Origin: Candidatus Nitrospira allomarina | GTDB lineage: Bacteria > Nitrospirota > Nitrospiria > Nitrospirales > UBA8639 | Direction of reading: 5' to 3' | Length of the DNA: 64,000 nt | Assembly (NCBI RefSeq): GCF_032050975.1 | Contig: NZ_CP116967.1 | Coordinates: 4,213,001 to 4,277,000 of the forward strand | Notes under the pieces: model-generated | What the model was told of the DNA's origin: nothing | Seen by the model: the letters and a program-made list of their open reading frames with translations, nothing else | The model's database searches: none | Made by a program: the position numbers and the translations under genes | Part shown: piece by piece, positions 19,458 to 28,980 of the stretch | Numbering within the stretch: the first letter of the stretch is position 1 | Layout of the letters: each line of letters starts with the position of its first letter

Positions 19458-19692
19458 GCCGGTGCTCCTTGCAAACAAACAACATAGGCATTTAATCCCT
19501 GGATTTCAGGACTTGCCCGGGTGCAGCAAGACTCGCGTCATCGTTGGCATAACCTCGCCCCCCATCCCGTTGCCTGAAGAAATGGTTATCATGGCGCTAC
19601 CTGATACCTCAAAAAGGAGATGAAGCTTGGCATTCTCCCATTTTTTACAATTCAACCCTTACTCGTACAAACCCCCAGAAGGTTTTCCTTGA

Positions 19693-20679
19693 CTAGAGAT
19701 ACCCATGTTCTTCATACCAGCGAATAGTTCGTTTCAGCCCCTCATCTAAGGGAACCCGTGGAGCGTAACCAAGAACACGTTTCACCTTTTCAATTGAGAA
19801 GGCCCGATTATTTTTAAAAAAACTCACGCGTCGTTTGTGCAAAGGAGGTTCAATGCCCAAAGGTGTACACAGGGACTCACACAGGGTGGCTAGCCATTCC
19901 ACCGGTCGCAACGGAATATGCAAACGTGGAGGTGGAACCTGAAATTGCGCGGAAATCCGATCTACGAGGTCATGTAACGGAAGGTATCCGTCCCCTCCGA
20001 TGATGAAGGCTTCTCCCACAGCCTTGTCATGGGTCGCGCAGAGAAGGAACCCTTCGATGACATCGTCAATGTAGGCCGGATGAAACAAGACATTGCCCTT
20101 GCCTATATAGATAAACTGTCGCTTTTTGATGGTACGAAACAATTTCAGCATGCGCAGATCTTCAGGGCCGTACAGCGAAATTGGCCGGACAACACTAATG
20201 GGCAACCCTGTTTCCTGATGAAATTGCCAGACATATTGTTCCGCCTTGAGCTTCGTTTCCTGATATAAATCGGTGGGGTTGAATGGCGTTCCCTCATGAG
20301 CCGGGATCGCCTGAACATCGCCATGGACGCCAATCGTACTGCAATGAACCACGCGGGCAACCCCATACTTCCTGGCGGCCTTGAGGACATTTTTTGTTCC
20401 TTCCACATTCACGGCATACGCGTCGGCTTTATCCGATCCCCCTTTCCGAAAGTTGGAGACCAAATGAAAGACTTTCTCCACCCCATGAACGGCCTGCTCC
20501 ACATCCGAGAGATTGCGGATGTCTCCCCATATGACTTCACTCCCGTTATCACGTAAGGCTTCACCCTGCTTGCTTCCCCGGTGCCCAAATACGCGAACCT
20601 CTTCGCCTTCAGCAAGTAAGCGCCTCACCAGGTGGCTTCCCAGAAACCCTTTTCCACCGGTAACCAACACTCGCCCCAT
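19693..20679 (-). CDS. NAD(P)-dependent SDR epimerase/dehydratase
   Basis: 328 residues of the extended SDR family. The Rossmann loop is VLVTGGKGFLGSHLVRRLL, and the catalytic pair is in YQETKLKAEQY with the serine in VVHCSTIGVHG. The C-terminus ends with LDEGLKRTIRWYEEHG, typical of sugar epimerases/reductases of the 3-beta-HSD-like branch. It shares one base with the upstream methyltransferase stop (TAATG), so the two are coupled. It probably modifies a nucleotide or lipid-linked sugar; the exact reaction cannot be read from sequence. Confidence 0.85.
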   Translation of the reverse strand: MGRVLVTGGKGFLGSHLVRRLLAEGEEVRVFGHRGSKQGEALRDNGSEVIWGDIRNLSDVEQAVHGVEKVFHLVSNFRKGGSDKADAYAVNVEGTKNVLKAARKYGVARVVHCSTIGVHGDVQAIPAHEGTPFNPTDLYQETKLKAEQYVWQFHQETGLPISVVRPISLYGPEDLRMLKLFRTIKKRQFIYIGKGNVLFHPAYIDDVIEGFLLCATHDKAVGEAFIIGGDGYLPLHDLVDRISAQFQVPPPRLHIPLRPVEWLATLCESLCTPLGIEPPLHKRRVSFFKNNRAFSIEKVKRVLGYAPRVPLDEGLKRTIRWYEEHGYL

Positions 20680-21479
20680 TATGCGTTTGTATCCTTCTTG
20701 TTTTGAGCAACCACTAACAGCATGTATCCACTCGTAAAAAACAACAGATGATCCAGCTTCGAGACGACCCAGATAAACGGATAGAGCAGCGAATACATGG
20801 TGAACATTTTTTGATAGCGTTGGAGATCATTCCCGGTTATCACAAGGCCTTTGGCCGAATTACGCTTCCCACTTTTGAGCACATCAAAGGCGAAGGTGAT
20901 CAGCGTATCAATACATTCTGAAAAGAATTTGGAATAGGTCTTTTCCGATAGCACGGCAAATTGGGTTCCCAACATTCGGGCAATGTCACCACGTGTATAA
21001 CCGGGGCGGAGATGCCCATGCTTCTCATCCGTCTGGCCGATTGCCAATCGAATTTTCCTGAGCAAGCTCGTTTTGAGATGTGGCACATTCAAAATCACTT
21101 GCCCCCCCGGTTTGACGATTCGATGCAGCTCACGGATAAACGCCTCATCATCGGGAATATGCTCAAGGAAATCGATCACAGCCACACGGTCGAATTCATC
21201 GTCGGCAAACGGTGTGCCTCGATCATCAATCTGAAACACCCGTTCATGAATCAAGCTCTGAATCGCGTCCACAGTCGTTTGGTCAAGATCCGCACTTTTC
21301 CAATGTCCACCCCGTTGACGGAGCAAGTAGCTGAGCACGCCATTATCTGCCCCGATATCCAGGCACCGTAACTGCGCCGTTTCACCCAGGGCCTCAGTGA
21401 TTTCTTTATATTTCCGTTGTTTTAAGACGGATTTATTGAATAGTCGAATGGGCCATAGGGGCTTTTCTAATTCCGCCAT
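20679..21479 (-). CDS. Class I SAM-dependent methyltransferase
   Basis: 266 residues. Motif I is LRCLDIGADNGVLSYLL, the acidic strand-2 end is SADLD, and FDRVAVIDFLEHIPDDEAF with VKPGGQVILNVPH gives the Methyltransf_11-like core. A hydrophobic C-terminal stretch (FTMYSLLYPFIWVVSKL) may anchor it to the membrane. It overlaps the upstream oxidoreductase gene by 13 bp and the downstream SDR gene by 1 bp. Likely target is an EPS sugar or lipid intermediate. Confidence 0.83.
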   Translation of the reverse strand: MAELEKPLWPIRLFNKSVLKQRKYKEITEALGETAQLRCLDIGADNGVLSYLLRQRGGHWKSADLDQTTVDAIQSLIHERVFQIDDRGTPFADDEFDRVAVIDFLEHIPDDEAFIRELHRIVKPGGQVILNVPHLKTSLLRKIRLAIGQTDEKHGHLRPGYTRGDIARMLGTQFAVLSEKTYSKFFSECIDTLITFAFDVLKSGKRNSAKGLVITGNDLQRYQKMFTMYSLLYPFIWVVSKLDHLLFFTSGYMLLVVAQNKKDTNA

Positions 21480-23152
21480 GTTGCCCTCGGGTACATACCT
21501 CGAACCATAGCCAATTCTTGTTGGGTTTGGGTCTTACTCCATCCCAACCCTTTGGAGAGGATATCGGCGCAAACCTCCAGGGGCTTATCGCCGGGATATC
21601 CAGCCGTCCCTAACTCTGTTCGGCGAAAAACCACGTCACTTAATCGTTGAGGCATTTCTTCCCGCAAGGCATACTGCACTTCCGCTTGTAAAAGCCTGAT
21701 GGATTCTGACTCGGAATGGGGCTCCCAGCCACCCGCATCAGGACAATATTGCAGAACGTCGCCATAGGAAGAGCCATAATTGTAAACTAACCGTTGCACC
21801 GCCTTAGCACTCAATCCCTGGCGCGGCCTTTCCATTTCCCGGCTCAAATATTCCTGAAATTTAGAGATCTTTCCCCCGCAAAGAGGGGTATGAGACGTTT
21901 GCGATCGTGGTGGAGTCTTCCCCAAAACCTGAAACACTTGATCAACCACTCGTTCTCCCACCCGTCGAGCCGTTGTAAATTTGACGCCCACAAGCGATAT
22001 AACATTTTCGGCTCCAACGTCTCCCCTGGTCCGTATGGAAGCTTCACTCTCAAGCTGAATATCTCCACCACGGGACTCAACACCCGCCCCTGGGAGCAGG
22101 CCGCCATTGACAAATTTCACATCGTTCATTTGAAGAGCAGCTTGAGGATAGACCTGATTGATTTCCTGTAAAAATTCATGAATCTCTTCTTCGGAAATGC
22201 TGAATTCATCCGGCTTTCCTTCATATGAGCGATATGCGGTCCCAATGAGGGAACATCCACGCCAGGGCACCATAAATAACAGACGCTTCCCTTTGTTCAG
22301 CAAAGCCCGGTCATCGGAATATTTCCCCCTCGCCGCCAACCCAACGGCATAGGATGAGAACAACGGACGAGTGAGAATATTAAACGCCTTGACCCACGGG
22401 ATCCGATGGTTCCTGGGACGATCAGACAACATATCTTCTGTCTGATCCAACCATGGGCCGCAGGCATTAACCACCACTTTGGCTTCAACCTGAAATCGCT
22501 CACCCGATAGCATATCCTCAGCTTCAACCCCCCGAACGTTGTCCTTCCCTTTGAGATACCCAACCGCCTTGACGTAGTTAGCCAGTTCCGCCCCCATCGC
22601 CACAGCCGAGTGAAGAAATGACAGCAGTAACCGTTCCGAGTTGTAGACCATGGCATCATAAAACACCCCGCCACCCGTCAGATTGTGTGCCTGAATATTC
22701 GGCAACAATTCCAGAACCTGACTTCGTGGGAGAATTCGCCCTCTTGGGATATGCTTTTGGGAATCCTCCAATCGATTTCGATCAAACCCGACAAGATCAT
22801 TAATCGCTAAGGCACACGCGAAGACCTCCTTTCCTCGCAGACCATGGCCATACGTGGGGATAAGGACTGGGAGGGGATGGACCAAATGCGGGGCAATCCG
22901 CATCAGCGCCTTTTGTTCATGTAACGATTCCCGCATTCGCGAAAAATCCCCATGTTGTAGGTATCGAAATCCTCCATGAATGATTTTCAAGCTGTTCGCC
23001 GAGGTCCCTGAACCGATATCACCTTTTTCAAGCAGAACAACCGACAATCCACGGAGGCTCGCATCCCAGGCCACGCACGCGCCATAAATTCCACCTCCCA
23101 CGACAATCACATCGTACCGGCCCTTTGCCAATCGGAGTAAATCTCTGGTCAT
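21467..23152 (-). CDS. FAD-dependent glycerol-3-phosphate dehydrogenase-like oxidoreductase
   Basis: 561 residues from ATG 23152; a longer in-frame start at 23230 is rejected because it would overlap the upstream GT4 gene. The FAD dinucleotide fold is YDVIVVGGGIYGACVAWDA, and GSGTSANSLKIIHGGFRYL is the GlpD/GlpO flavin and substrate region. A C-terminal GlpD-like domain follows (PRSQTSHTPLCGG onward). GlpD oxidises glycerol-3-phosphate to DHAP, passing electrons to quinone. Its place inside an EPS operon, overlapping a methyltransferase gene, suggests a glycerol-phosphate or related substituent, although a housekeeping GlpD is possible. Confidence 0.85.
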   Translation of the reverse strand: MTRDLLRLAKGRYDVIVVGGGIYGACVAWDASLRGLSVVLLEKGDIGSGTSANSLKIIHGGFRYLQHGDFSRMRESLHEQKALMRIAPHLVHPLPVLIPTYGHGLRGKEVFACALAINDLVGFDRNRLEDSQKHIPRGRILPRSQVLELLPNIQAHNLTGGGVFYDAMVYNSERLLLSFLHSAVAMGAELANYVKAVGYLKGKDNVRGVEAEDMLSGERFQVEAKVVVNACGPWLDQTEDMLSDRPRNHRIPWVKAFNILTRPLFSSYAVGLAARGKYSDDRALLNKGKRLLFMVPWRGCSLIGTAYRSYEGKPDEFSISEEEIHEFLQEINQVYPQAALQMNDVKFVNGGLLPGAGVESRGGDIQLESEASIRTRGDVGAENVISLVGVKFTTARRVGERVVDQVFQVLGKTPPRSQTSHTPLCGGKISKFQEYLSREMERPRQGLSAKAVQRLVYNYGSSYGDVLQYCPDAGGWEPHSESESIRLLQAEVQYALREEMPQRLSDVVFRRTELGTAGYPGDKPLEVCADILSKGLGWSKTQTQQELAMVRGMYPRATWRN

Positions 23153-23180
23153 TATCGCGCCTGAAGATAAGAAAACCCGG

Positions 23181-24359
23181 CTATCTATTACTTTCTGAAT
23201 TCTGCTGTATGGTTTCACCGAGATAGTCATACACCGCGTTCAATTTCATTCGAAAGGCCCGAAAGCTGAATTTTTCTTCGACCAGTTTCTTGGCTGCCAG
23301 ACCCAAGGATCGTCGGAGATCGTCGTTCTTCATAAGTTGAAGCATCCCTTCAGCAAATGGTTCCGGGTTCGGGTCGGCTAACATGGCCACTCGGTTATTG
23401 ATGACTTGGGTATGGGTCACCAAATTTGTGGCTAAAACCGCCTTCCCGCTGGCAAGATAGGAATACAATTTCATGGGAGTATTATTTCCCTTAATTCTTG
23501 GAGACACCAGAATATCCGCTTGCGACAGATACGCAGACAGTTGATCAAGGGGTCGTGGACCCAGAAAGTACACGTTCCGGTCGATACCTAAATGTTTGGC
23601 TTTCTGGTGATAGAAATCCCTACTGTTTTTTTCACCGCCCACAATGAATAGCGTGCTCTGTGGCACTTCCTTCAAAGCCAGCGCAAAGCTATCTAATAAC
23701 AAATCGATTCCTTGATAGGTTTCCAGATTTCCAACATATAAAACTCGGATGCCCGGTGCGTTGAGATCCTCTGTCGCCATTGAGGAAGAGTCTGTCGGTT
23801 CTCCCAGAAGAGGAACGTCTTCAAGCAGCATAATTTTTGACGGGTGATACGGTTCAATGCGCGTCACTAAGGCTTCACACACAGGCATCACGAGAGCAGC
23901 AGCCTGCACCGCCCGGCGTTCACAAACCATGAACGCCTTGGACAGACAAGTCAGGCGAGGATACTTTTCAATCATTTGCTGCGCCAACGAGGAGTCCATG
24001 TCATAGAGGTAGGGAATGCGTGCTATCCAATTCACGACAAGCGCGAGAAAGGCCGATTCTTCTACCGCATGGATCAGGTGGTACCGATTTTTACAAAGCA
24101 GAACGATCATCTTGACACACAGAAGGCCATCGCACACTAACTTCTTCCATGAAAACCCCGGCCGAATGTTGCCAATAAATGGCCAGGCCGGTATTCGGTA
24201 AATATTGACCTTCGGATAGTCCACATCCCTTCCTTCGTGGAACGTGAGGACATCAATGGTATCCCCACGTTCTGATAACACCTTGAGGACAAGATTGACG
24301 GCGATAGGAGTTCCTCTATCTTGATAAAAGGGATGGGGAGCTAGAAGCAAAATGTTCAT
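23181..24359 (-). CDS. GT4 family glycosyltransferase
   Basis: 392 residues, GT-B fold. The N-terminus MNILLLAPHPFYQDRGTPIA has the glycine-turn loop, followed by VEESAFLALVVNWIARIPYL. The C-terminal lobe carries VLYVGNLETYQGIDLLLDSF and SPRIKGNNTPMKLYSYLASG, the donor-site segment of this branch. It starts the group GT4, GlpD-like, methyltransferase and SDR, with 28 bp to the next gene. Confidence 0.88.
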   Translation of the reverse strand: MNILLLAPHPFYQDRGTPIAVNLVLKVLSERGDTIDVLTFHEGRDVDYPKVNIYRIPAWPFIGNIRPGFSWKKLVCDGLLCVKMIVLLCKNRYHLIHAVEESAFLALVVNWIARIPYLYDMDSSLAQQMIEKYPRLTCLSKAFMVCERRAVQAAALVMPVCEALVTRIEPYHPSKIMLLEDVPLLGEPTDSSSMATEDLNAPGIRVLYVGNLETYQGIDLLLDSFALALKEVPQSTLFIVGGEKNSRDFYHQKAKHLGIDRNVYFLGPRPLDQLSAYLSQADILVSPRIKGNNTPMKLYSYLASGKAVLATNLVTHTQVINNRVAMLADPNPEPFAEGMLQLMKNDDLRRSLGLAAKKLVEEKFSFRAFRMKLNAVYDYLGETIQQNSESNR

Positions 24360-24700
24360 ATCAAAATTTCATTCAATTCTGAATAAGGAATCCGAAACGA
24401 GAATTCCCGACTTTCCACACATGCGTTCCTGACCAATGGTTCATGCCACAGGTTCCAGGGCTGAATGAGAGTATCCTGATGATAGCGAGAGAACGCTTAA
24501 AAAAATCTATCGGCTAATTCGAAAGACGAATTGAAGATGAATAACGAAGAAGATGACCAAATCCATAGATGGGTCCGGTTAGAGGCATGGCCAATGAATT
24601 CATATCCAGGTGTCCGATTGAGCATATTGGTGGAATACGGAATGGTGTGAGCAGGATCAATCTACATGGCATTGGCAACAGAAATTTTTCTTGCCCATCC
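24360..24700. other. Intergenic, nothing recognised
   Basis: About 340 bp between the outer-membrane protein gene and the GT4 operon. It probably holds the promoter of the GT4 group, but no box is convincing. Confidence 0.4.
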
Positions 24701-26050
24701 TTATCGCATTAGAATCCAGGGATCAGCATAGGCCGTTAACCCGAAAAAGACCTGATTGACTTTAATATCGCCGACCGCCAAGCCCTTGGATTTCTGATTA
24801 ATATGGGAGTAGCTCAAATTTCCGGAGAGCCAATTCAGAAAAGCATAAGAGATCCCCCCCTGAACCCGATAAGTATTGGTATTAAAGGCGTTGCCGTCTT
24901 GAGTCGATTTGTTCCTGGCGTAACCGAAAGAGGCAAAGCCATTCAACTTTGTGCTCAGATTGTGTTGAATCCTTGCCGTAATGGTTTGTGTTCGGGTCTC
25001 TTGGGAGGCCAACCCCCCACCACCCCCAATCGTTTGATCCACATTCATGGAAACGTTTCCATTTCGGTAGGTTTTTGTAATCGTTGCTCCCCCAATTAAT
25101 GTACTCTGCCACTTATCGGAAAGTTCTTGGGTAGTGGCTCCATTATCCAGAGTCTCTTTAGCACCAATTTGTTTGCTAAATGCAGCCCCCCCTTGAAGAG
25201 ACCCCGTCAACAACGGAGTAAAATTATGGGAAATGGTTAATCGAGGCTGGTGGGAAATGAGTTTATCCGAAACGGTGACCTGAGTCGGTGTGCCAAGATA
25301 ATCTGTTTGCAAATAGGTATAGGATGGGATGATCGTGGTTTGTTCAGACTGGCCATAGACCAATGAAATTCTTCCAATATGAGTCATTTGATCCTGGAAC
25401 CCACTGGAAAAAAAGTGGAGGTACTGGTTTTTGTAACTAAAAGTCGGAGTCAATGAAGGCGTCATGGCATAACCAAAAGTTATTCCGGACAAATTTGAAA
25501 ATGCGCTGGCCCGTGAAGTAAACACTCCCTGGGTGCCACCGGTTCCCTGTGAAATTCCAGACCCACCCAAGGCGCCCCCAGTTCCTCCCGCACCTCCAGA
25601 ATCAGTTCCTCTCCCCGAAAATGTGGTAGAAGCATCCTGCGCTCCAGACAGAGAGAATGCATCCAATTGCGGGGTAAAGTTCATAGTTTCATCAATAGTC
25701 ACGGTCAACTTCTTATATCGTTTGGTAAGGAAAGGAAGGTCCAAAAGAATATTGGCGTTTTGAATATAGCGATTTTGATCAGGATTATTGACGAATGCTG
25801 CAAATCTGCCGAAATACGTCGCACCTAAGACAATATCGGGATTGTCGTATCTCAGCTCAAGATTCGGGCCCGCTAAGGTTCCAAAATCATCCTCTTTGTC
25901 TTCATCATCGTAAAAGAGATTGTCCGTATATGTTTCAGTGAGGTTAAAAGAAGATTCCAGCGTCAGCGCAGCTGAAACAAGACTCGAAGGGTAAGCGATA
26001 GCCAAGCAAAGAAAACCCAGAGCCGGACGAAAAATATTCTGATTTCGCAT
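24701..26050 (-). CDS. Outer-membrane beta-barrel protein of an EPS/exosortase-type locus
   Basis: 449 residues with a signal peptide (FLCLAIAYPSSLVSAAL) and alternating beta strands throughout, such as LTLESSFNLTETYTDNLFY and GGISYAFLNWLSGNLSYS. The opening TETYTDN..YDD pattern is typical of the EPS-associated porin-like family found with exosortase/PEP-CTERM clusters (TIGR03016-like). A Gly/Ser/Thr-rich loop near residues 140-175 is presumably exposed. The C-terminus (ADPWILMR) does not end in the usual aromatic residue. It may serve as the outer-membrane route or scaffold for the polysaccharide. Confidence 0.75.
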   Translation of the reverse strand: MRNQNIFRPALGFLCLAIAYPSSLVSAALTLESSFNLTETYTDNLFYDDEDKEDDFGTLAGPNLELRYDNPDIVLGATYFGRFAAFVNNPDQNRYIQNANILLDLPFLTKRYKKLTVTIDETMNFTPQLDAFSLSGAQDASTTFSGRGTDSGGAGGTGGALGGSGISQGTGGTQGVFTSRASAFSNLSGITFGYAMTPSLTPTFSYKNQYLHFFSSGFQDQMTHIGRISLVYGQSEQTTIIPSYTYLQTDYLGTPTQVTVSDKLISHQPRLTISHNFTPLLTGSLQGGAAFSKQIGAKETLDNGATTQELSDKWQSTLIGGATITKTYRNGNVSMNVDQTIGGGGGLASQETRTQTITARIQHNLSTKLNGFASFGYARNKSTQDGNAFNTNTYRVQGGISYAFLNWLSGNLSYSHINQKSKGLAVGDIKVNQVFFGLTAYADPWILMR

Positions 26051-26517
26051 GTTCTAAATCACATCCTCCTCAACTAATCAAGCACACCCCACCGCAGGCT
26101 CTGAAAAGTACTGCCATGTTCATCTCCCAAGCCGAAAACAAGGGAATCAACCGATAAAACCATGCATAATGTTATTTATCGGTCAAAAAAATAAAAAAAT
26201 AAGCCATAAGTCCGAAAATAATCAGGCTCAAGGATTACGCCCAGGAAAGCTGTTGCCGACTTGTCTGGAGAACATGACAAAATAGACCGAATCCCACCGA
26301 GAGCTGATGAGGCCGCTTCTTTTGCTGCTCTCTTTAGAAGATTTGGGGAGATTTGAAATAAAGACGTGAGCCGATTAAAGAGGGAATATTGGCGTGTCCG
26401 TCAATTGAGAAATAGAGGTAAAGTTCTCCTATCACTTTCACCAACACCCATTTAACCATGGCAATACCTCCTTGGATAAAGGATGAGGATCGTTTGCTGA
26501 CAGACACCGACTACCAA
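26051..26517. other. Intergenic region upstream of the outer-membrane protein gene
   Basis: About 470 bp, AT-rich around 26160-26220 (a run of aaaaaaataaaaaaat), likely promoter DNA for the minus-strand gene at 26050. GAGGAGG lies upstream of that start. No further gene is supported; a minus-strand frame at 26438-26794 is a shadow. Confidence 0.45.
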
Positions 26518-27342
26518 TTAGGAGGTAATAAGATTGCGATACGGCCCGAAGGGAAAATCCCGAATCAGTTGAATGAGACGACCATGAACCTTTTCGAGAT
26601 TCAGGTAATGACGAAACTCTGAAAGCGTGGATCCCCTCATACGGGGTTGAGAAGGATCCAGCTCCCACGGATGGAGATACATGATTAGAGGATGGCCCTG
26701 TGCTTCGATTCGCTGCAGGAGTGGCTTGAGCAACCGATAAGGAAAAAGACGAAAATAACCCCCTCCCGCAACAGGAAAGGTGATTCCGGCCCATTTACAG
26801 GTCGAAGGTGGAACCTCCCAAATGGGCCCTGAATCGGTGGAGATCGTGTGAATGGTTGGGATGGCCCCAGGAATTCCATAGTAATCGTGGACGACCGCCA
26901 TAATACTGGAATCATAGCGATACCCTTCCTCTACAAGAATCGGCAAGGCCCATTCCGACTCCTTCGTAATTGAGAAGGTCGGAGCACGGTAACCAATGAT
27001 GGGCACCCCTCCAATATCTTCCAAAATATGTTTGGCCTGACGAATATCTTCCCGAAACGCCTCAGGAGTCTGCCCCGTAATAAGCTCATGCGCGTAGCCA
27101 TGAGAGGCCAACTCATGTCCCGATTCCACAATACGCCTGATTAACCCTTTATGTCGCTCTGCCACCCATCCCAGCACAAACATCGTGGCGTGAATCCCCT
27201 GTTGCTCCAGAAGATCCAGGATAAGATGCGTATTACGCTCTACCCGACTTTCGTGTCTCTCCCAATGGCGGCGGCGAGCCACACAATCAAAGGCAGCAAC
27301 CTGAAAATGTTCCTCAATATCGAAGCTCAACCCGTGGATCAT
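26518..27342 (-). CDS. Polysaccharide deacetylase of the XrtA/exosortase-associated type
   Basis: 274 residues from ATG 27342; the 74-codon upstream extension lacks homology. The sequence starts GLSFDIEEHFQVAAFD, the distinctive N-terminus of the exosortase-associated deacetylase group. The NodB metal site is split between SFDIEEHF and HELASHGYAHELI (H...H), and YRAPTFSI is the catalytic R-A-P motif. The C-terminal MYLHPWELDP is also typical. It likely deacetylates the secreted polysaccharide. It sits between the outer-membrane protein and the sugar transferase genes. Confidence 0.88.
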   Translation of the reverse strand: MIHGLSFDIEEHFQVAAFDCVARRRHWERHESRVERNTHLILDLLEQQGIHATMFVLGWVAERHKGLIRRIVESGHELASHGYAHELITGQTPEAFREDIRQAKHILEDIGGVPIIGYRAPTFSITKESEWALPILVEEGYRYDSSIMAVVHDYYGIPGAIPTIHTISTDSGPIWEVPPSTCKWAGITFPVAGGGYFRLFPYRLLKPLLQRIEAQGHPLIMYLHPWELDPSQPRMRGSTLSEFRHYLNLEKVHGRLIQLIRDFPFGPYRNLITS

Positions 27343-27660
27343 GATACATGCACATCCTTCTACTTGTTTGTTAGATCCTTTCGGTTTATCAGGGGGTACA
27401 CTGAAGTCCGTTAAAGTAAACAAGTGGAGGGCGTGTGATCTCCCACAATTCACAAGTGAGAACTTGAAGACATGAGAGGGTAAGATAGGGGTAGTGAGTG
27501 TGAGATAAGAAGCAACTTTTGGGGTGAAGCTTGACAGAAAAACTACGGTCGAAAACTCCAACACATTGGCTTCCCCTTAGTATACCTCCTGAATTTTTGC
27601 TAGAGATTGCCTACCGGGAGTCATTCCAATGAAGTCCAACGAACGATATGTCAATTGCAC
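27343..27660. other. Intergenic, probable promoter region
   Basis: About 318 bp between two minus-strand EPS genes; no gene or clear terminator is seen. Confidence 0.4.
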
Positions 27661-28686
27661 TTATCGCGCACCCTCTCCCGTAAACATGACTCCAATAGTC
27701 CTCACAAGGATTCGTAGGTCCAAACATAACGAGAGATTTTTGACATAGTAGAGATCATATTGCAATTTGACATGTGAGTCCTCCACCGACCCCGCATACT
27801 GGAAACAGATTTGCGCCCAACCTGAGATTCCTGGGCGAACGGTGTGTCGAAGATCATAGTAGGGGATAGATTTACGCAGTTCCTGCACAAAATGTGGACG
27901 TTCAGGCCGAGGCCCAACCAGGCTCATGTCCCCTTTCAAGACGTTAATCAATTGGGGTAACTCATCCAATCGAAGCTTTCGAAGCCAGGCTCCTGTTTTC
28001 GTGACGCGCACATCCCGCAGGCTCGCCCACTGAATCCCTTCGGCCTCAGCGTCATTTCGCATCGAACGAAATTTTAACAGGACATAGGGATAGCCATGAT
28101 GCCCCACGCGAGTTTGCCGATAAAAGACGGGGCCAGGAGAATCCAGTTTTACCAACAGGGCTATCAAGACAAACAAGGGAGCCAACGCTATGAGCCCAAG
28201 AAACGCACCTAATACATCCCCGATACGTTTGAGGAACATAATAATGGGTTTTCTCCGGAATCCAGAGGAAAAAATGAGAAAACTTGGCTTTAGCTCATCA
28301 ATTGACAGACGCCCGCACTCGGTCTCATAGAGGCGGTGTCCATCCACAATCTCAAGCCCCATGGATTTCACATCCAACAGAGAATCAAGAGGCAACGTGC
28401 CACGACGGTCTTCCACGCAGACCGCGATGGTCTCAATTTCATTTTTTTCAGAAATTTCAAACAGCTGATTGGTCGTCCCAAGAACATTGGAATTGACCAA
28501 CGTCGTTCCTACTATGGCGGGATTATGCGACAAAAACCCTTTGACATCATATCGGAAAGACTGATCGAATACTAAGACACGTGCCAGGGCTTGAGCCAGA
28601 GGCCCATCCCCCAAAATGAGGACCCGCCGTTTAGTCCACCGTTTTGGGGCAAATGTAAAAAAAAACCTCCTCCACCGACTTCGCAT
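27661..28686 (-). CDS. Undecaprenyl-phosphate sugar phosphotransferase, short form
   Basis: 341 residues from ATG 28686 (AGGG 7 nt upstream; TTG 28701 is possible). An N-terminal nucleotide-binding-like domain begins RRVLILGDGPLAQALARVL. The transferase domain begins KRIGDVLGAFLGLIALAPLF, with one membrane helix and GPVFYRQTRVGHHGYPYVLLK, split as GPVFYRQTRVG and the LLKFRSM motif; it ends with LPQLINVLKGDMSLVGPRPE and PGISGWAQI. It would transfer the first sugar-phosphate to undecaprenyl phosphate. EpsB_2/WbaP-like relatives have about 100 further residues with four N-terminal helices; these are absent here, and the frame upstream is closed by a stop at about 28714-28716. Confidence 0.9.
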   Translation of the reverse strand: MRSRWRRFFFTFAPKRWTKRRVLILGDGPLAQALARVLVFDQSFRYDVKGFLSHNPAIVGTTLVNSNVLGTTNQLFEISEKNEIETIAVCVEDRRGTLPLDSLLDVKSMGLEIVDGHRLYETECGRLSIDELKPSFLIFSSGFRRKPIIMFLKRIGDVLGAFLGLIALAPLFVLIALLVKLDSPGPVFYRQTRVGHHGYPYVLLKFRSMRNDAEAEGIQWASLRDVRVTKTGAWLRKLRLDELPQLINVLKGDMSLVGPRPERPHFVQELRKSIPYYDLRHTVRPGISGWAQICFQYAGSVEDSHVKLQYDLYYVKNLSLCLDLRILVRTIGVMFTGEGAR

Positions 28687-28980
28687 AAGAGACCCTAACA
28701 ATCCGAGGCAAGGTCACCCCATCAGCATGTTCAACATATCCGGCCAGGGCTCTGGCCGCATATTAAATCGAACGTTCCCGCTCTGTTCAACATCTTTCCG
28801 TCTGTATGCGTCCGAGCCTCATGATCTAGCATATGCCTCGGCGCTTCCATCAACATTCTGGAAAACGAATAAGCAGAAGTTTGAATTGAGATCAAAATAA
28901 ACACTACCCGTCCACACACCTCATCTCTCGCATTCCGGATACGACCCGTCGTAGAACGTTCATTCTCCAAAAAGCTCCCT

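Noticed and set aside
26518-27564. Upstream extension of the XrtA-type deacetylase
   Set aside because: The family starts at GLSFDIEEHF; the 74 upstream codons are unlike it.
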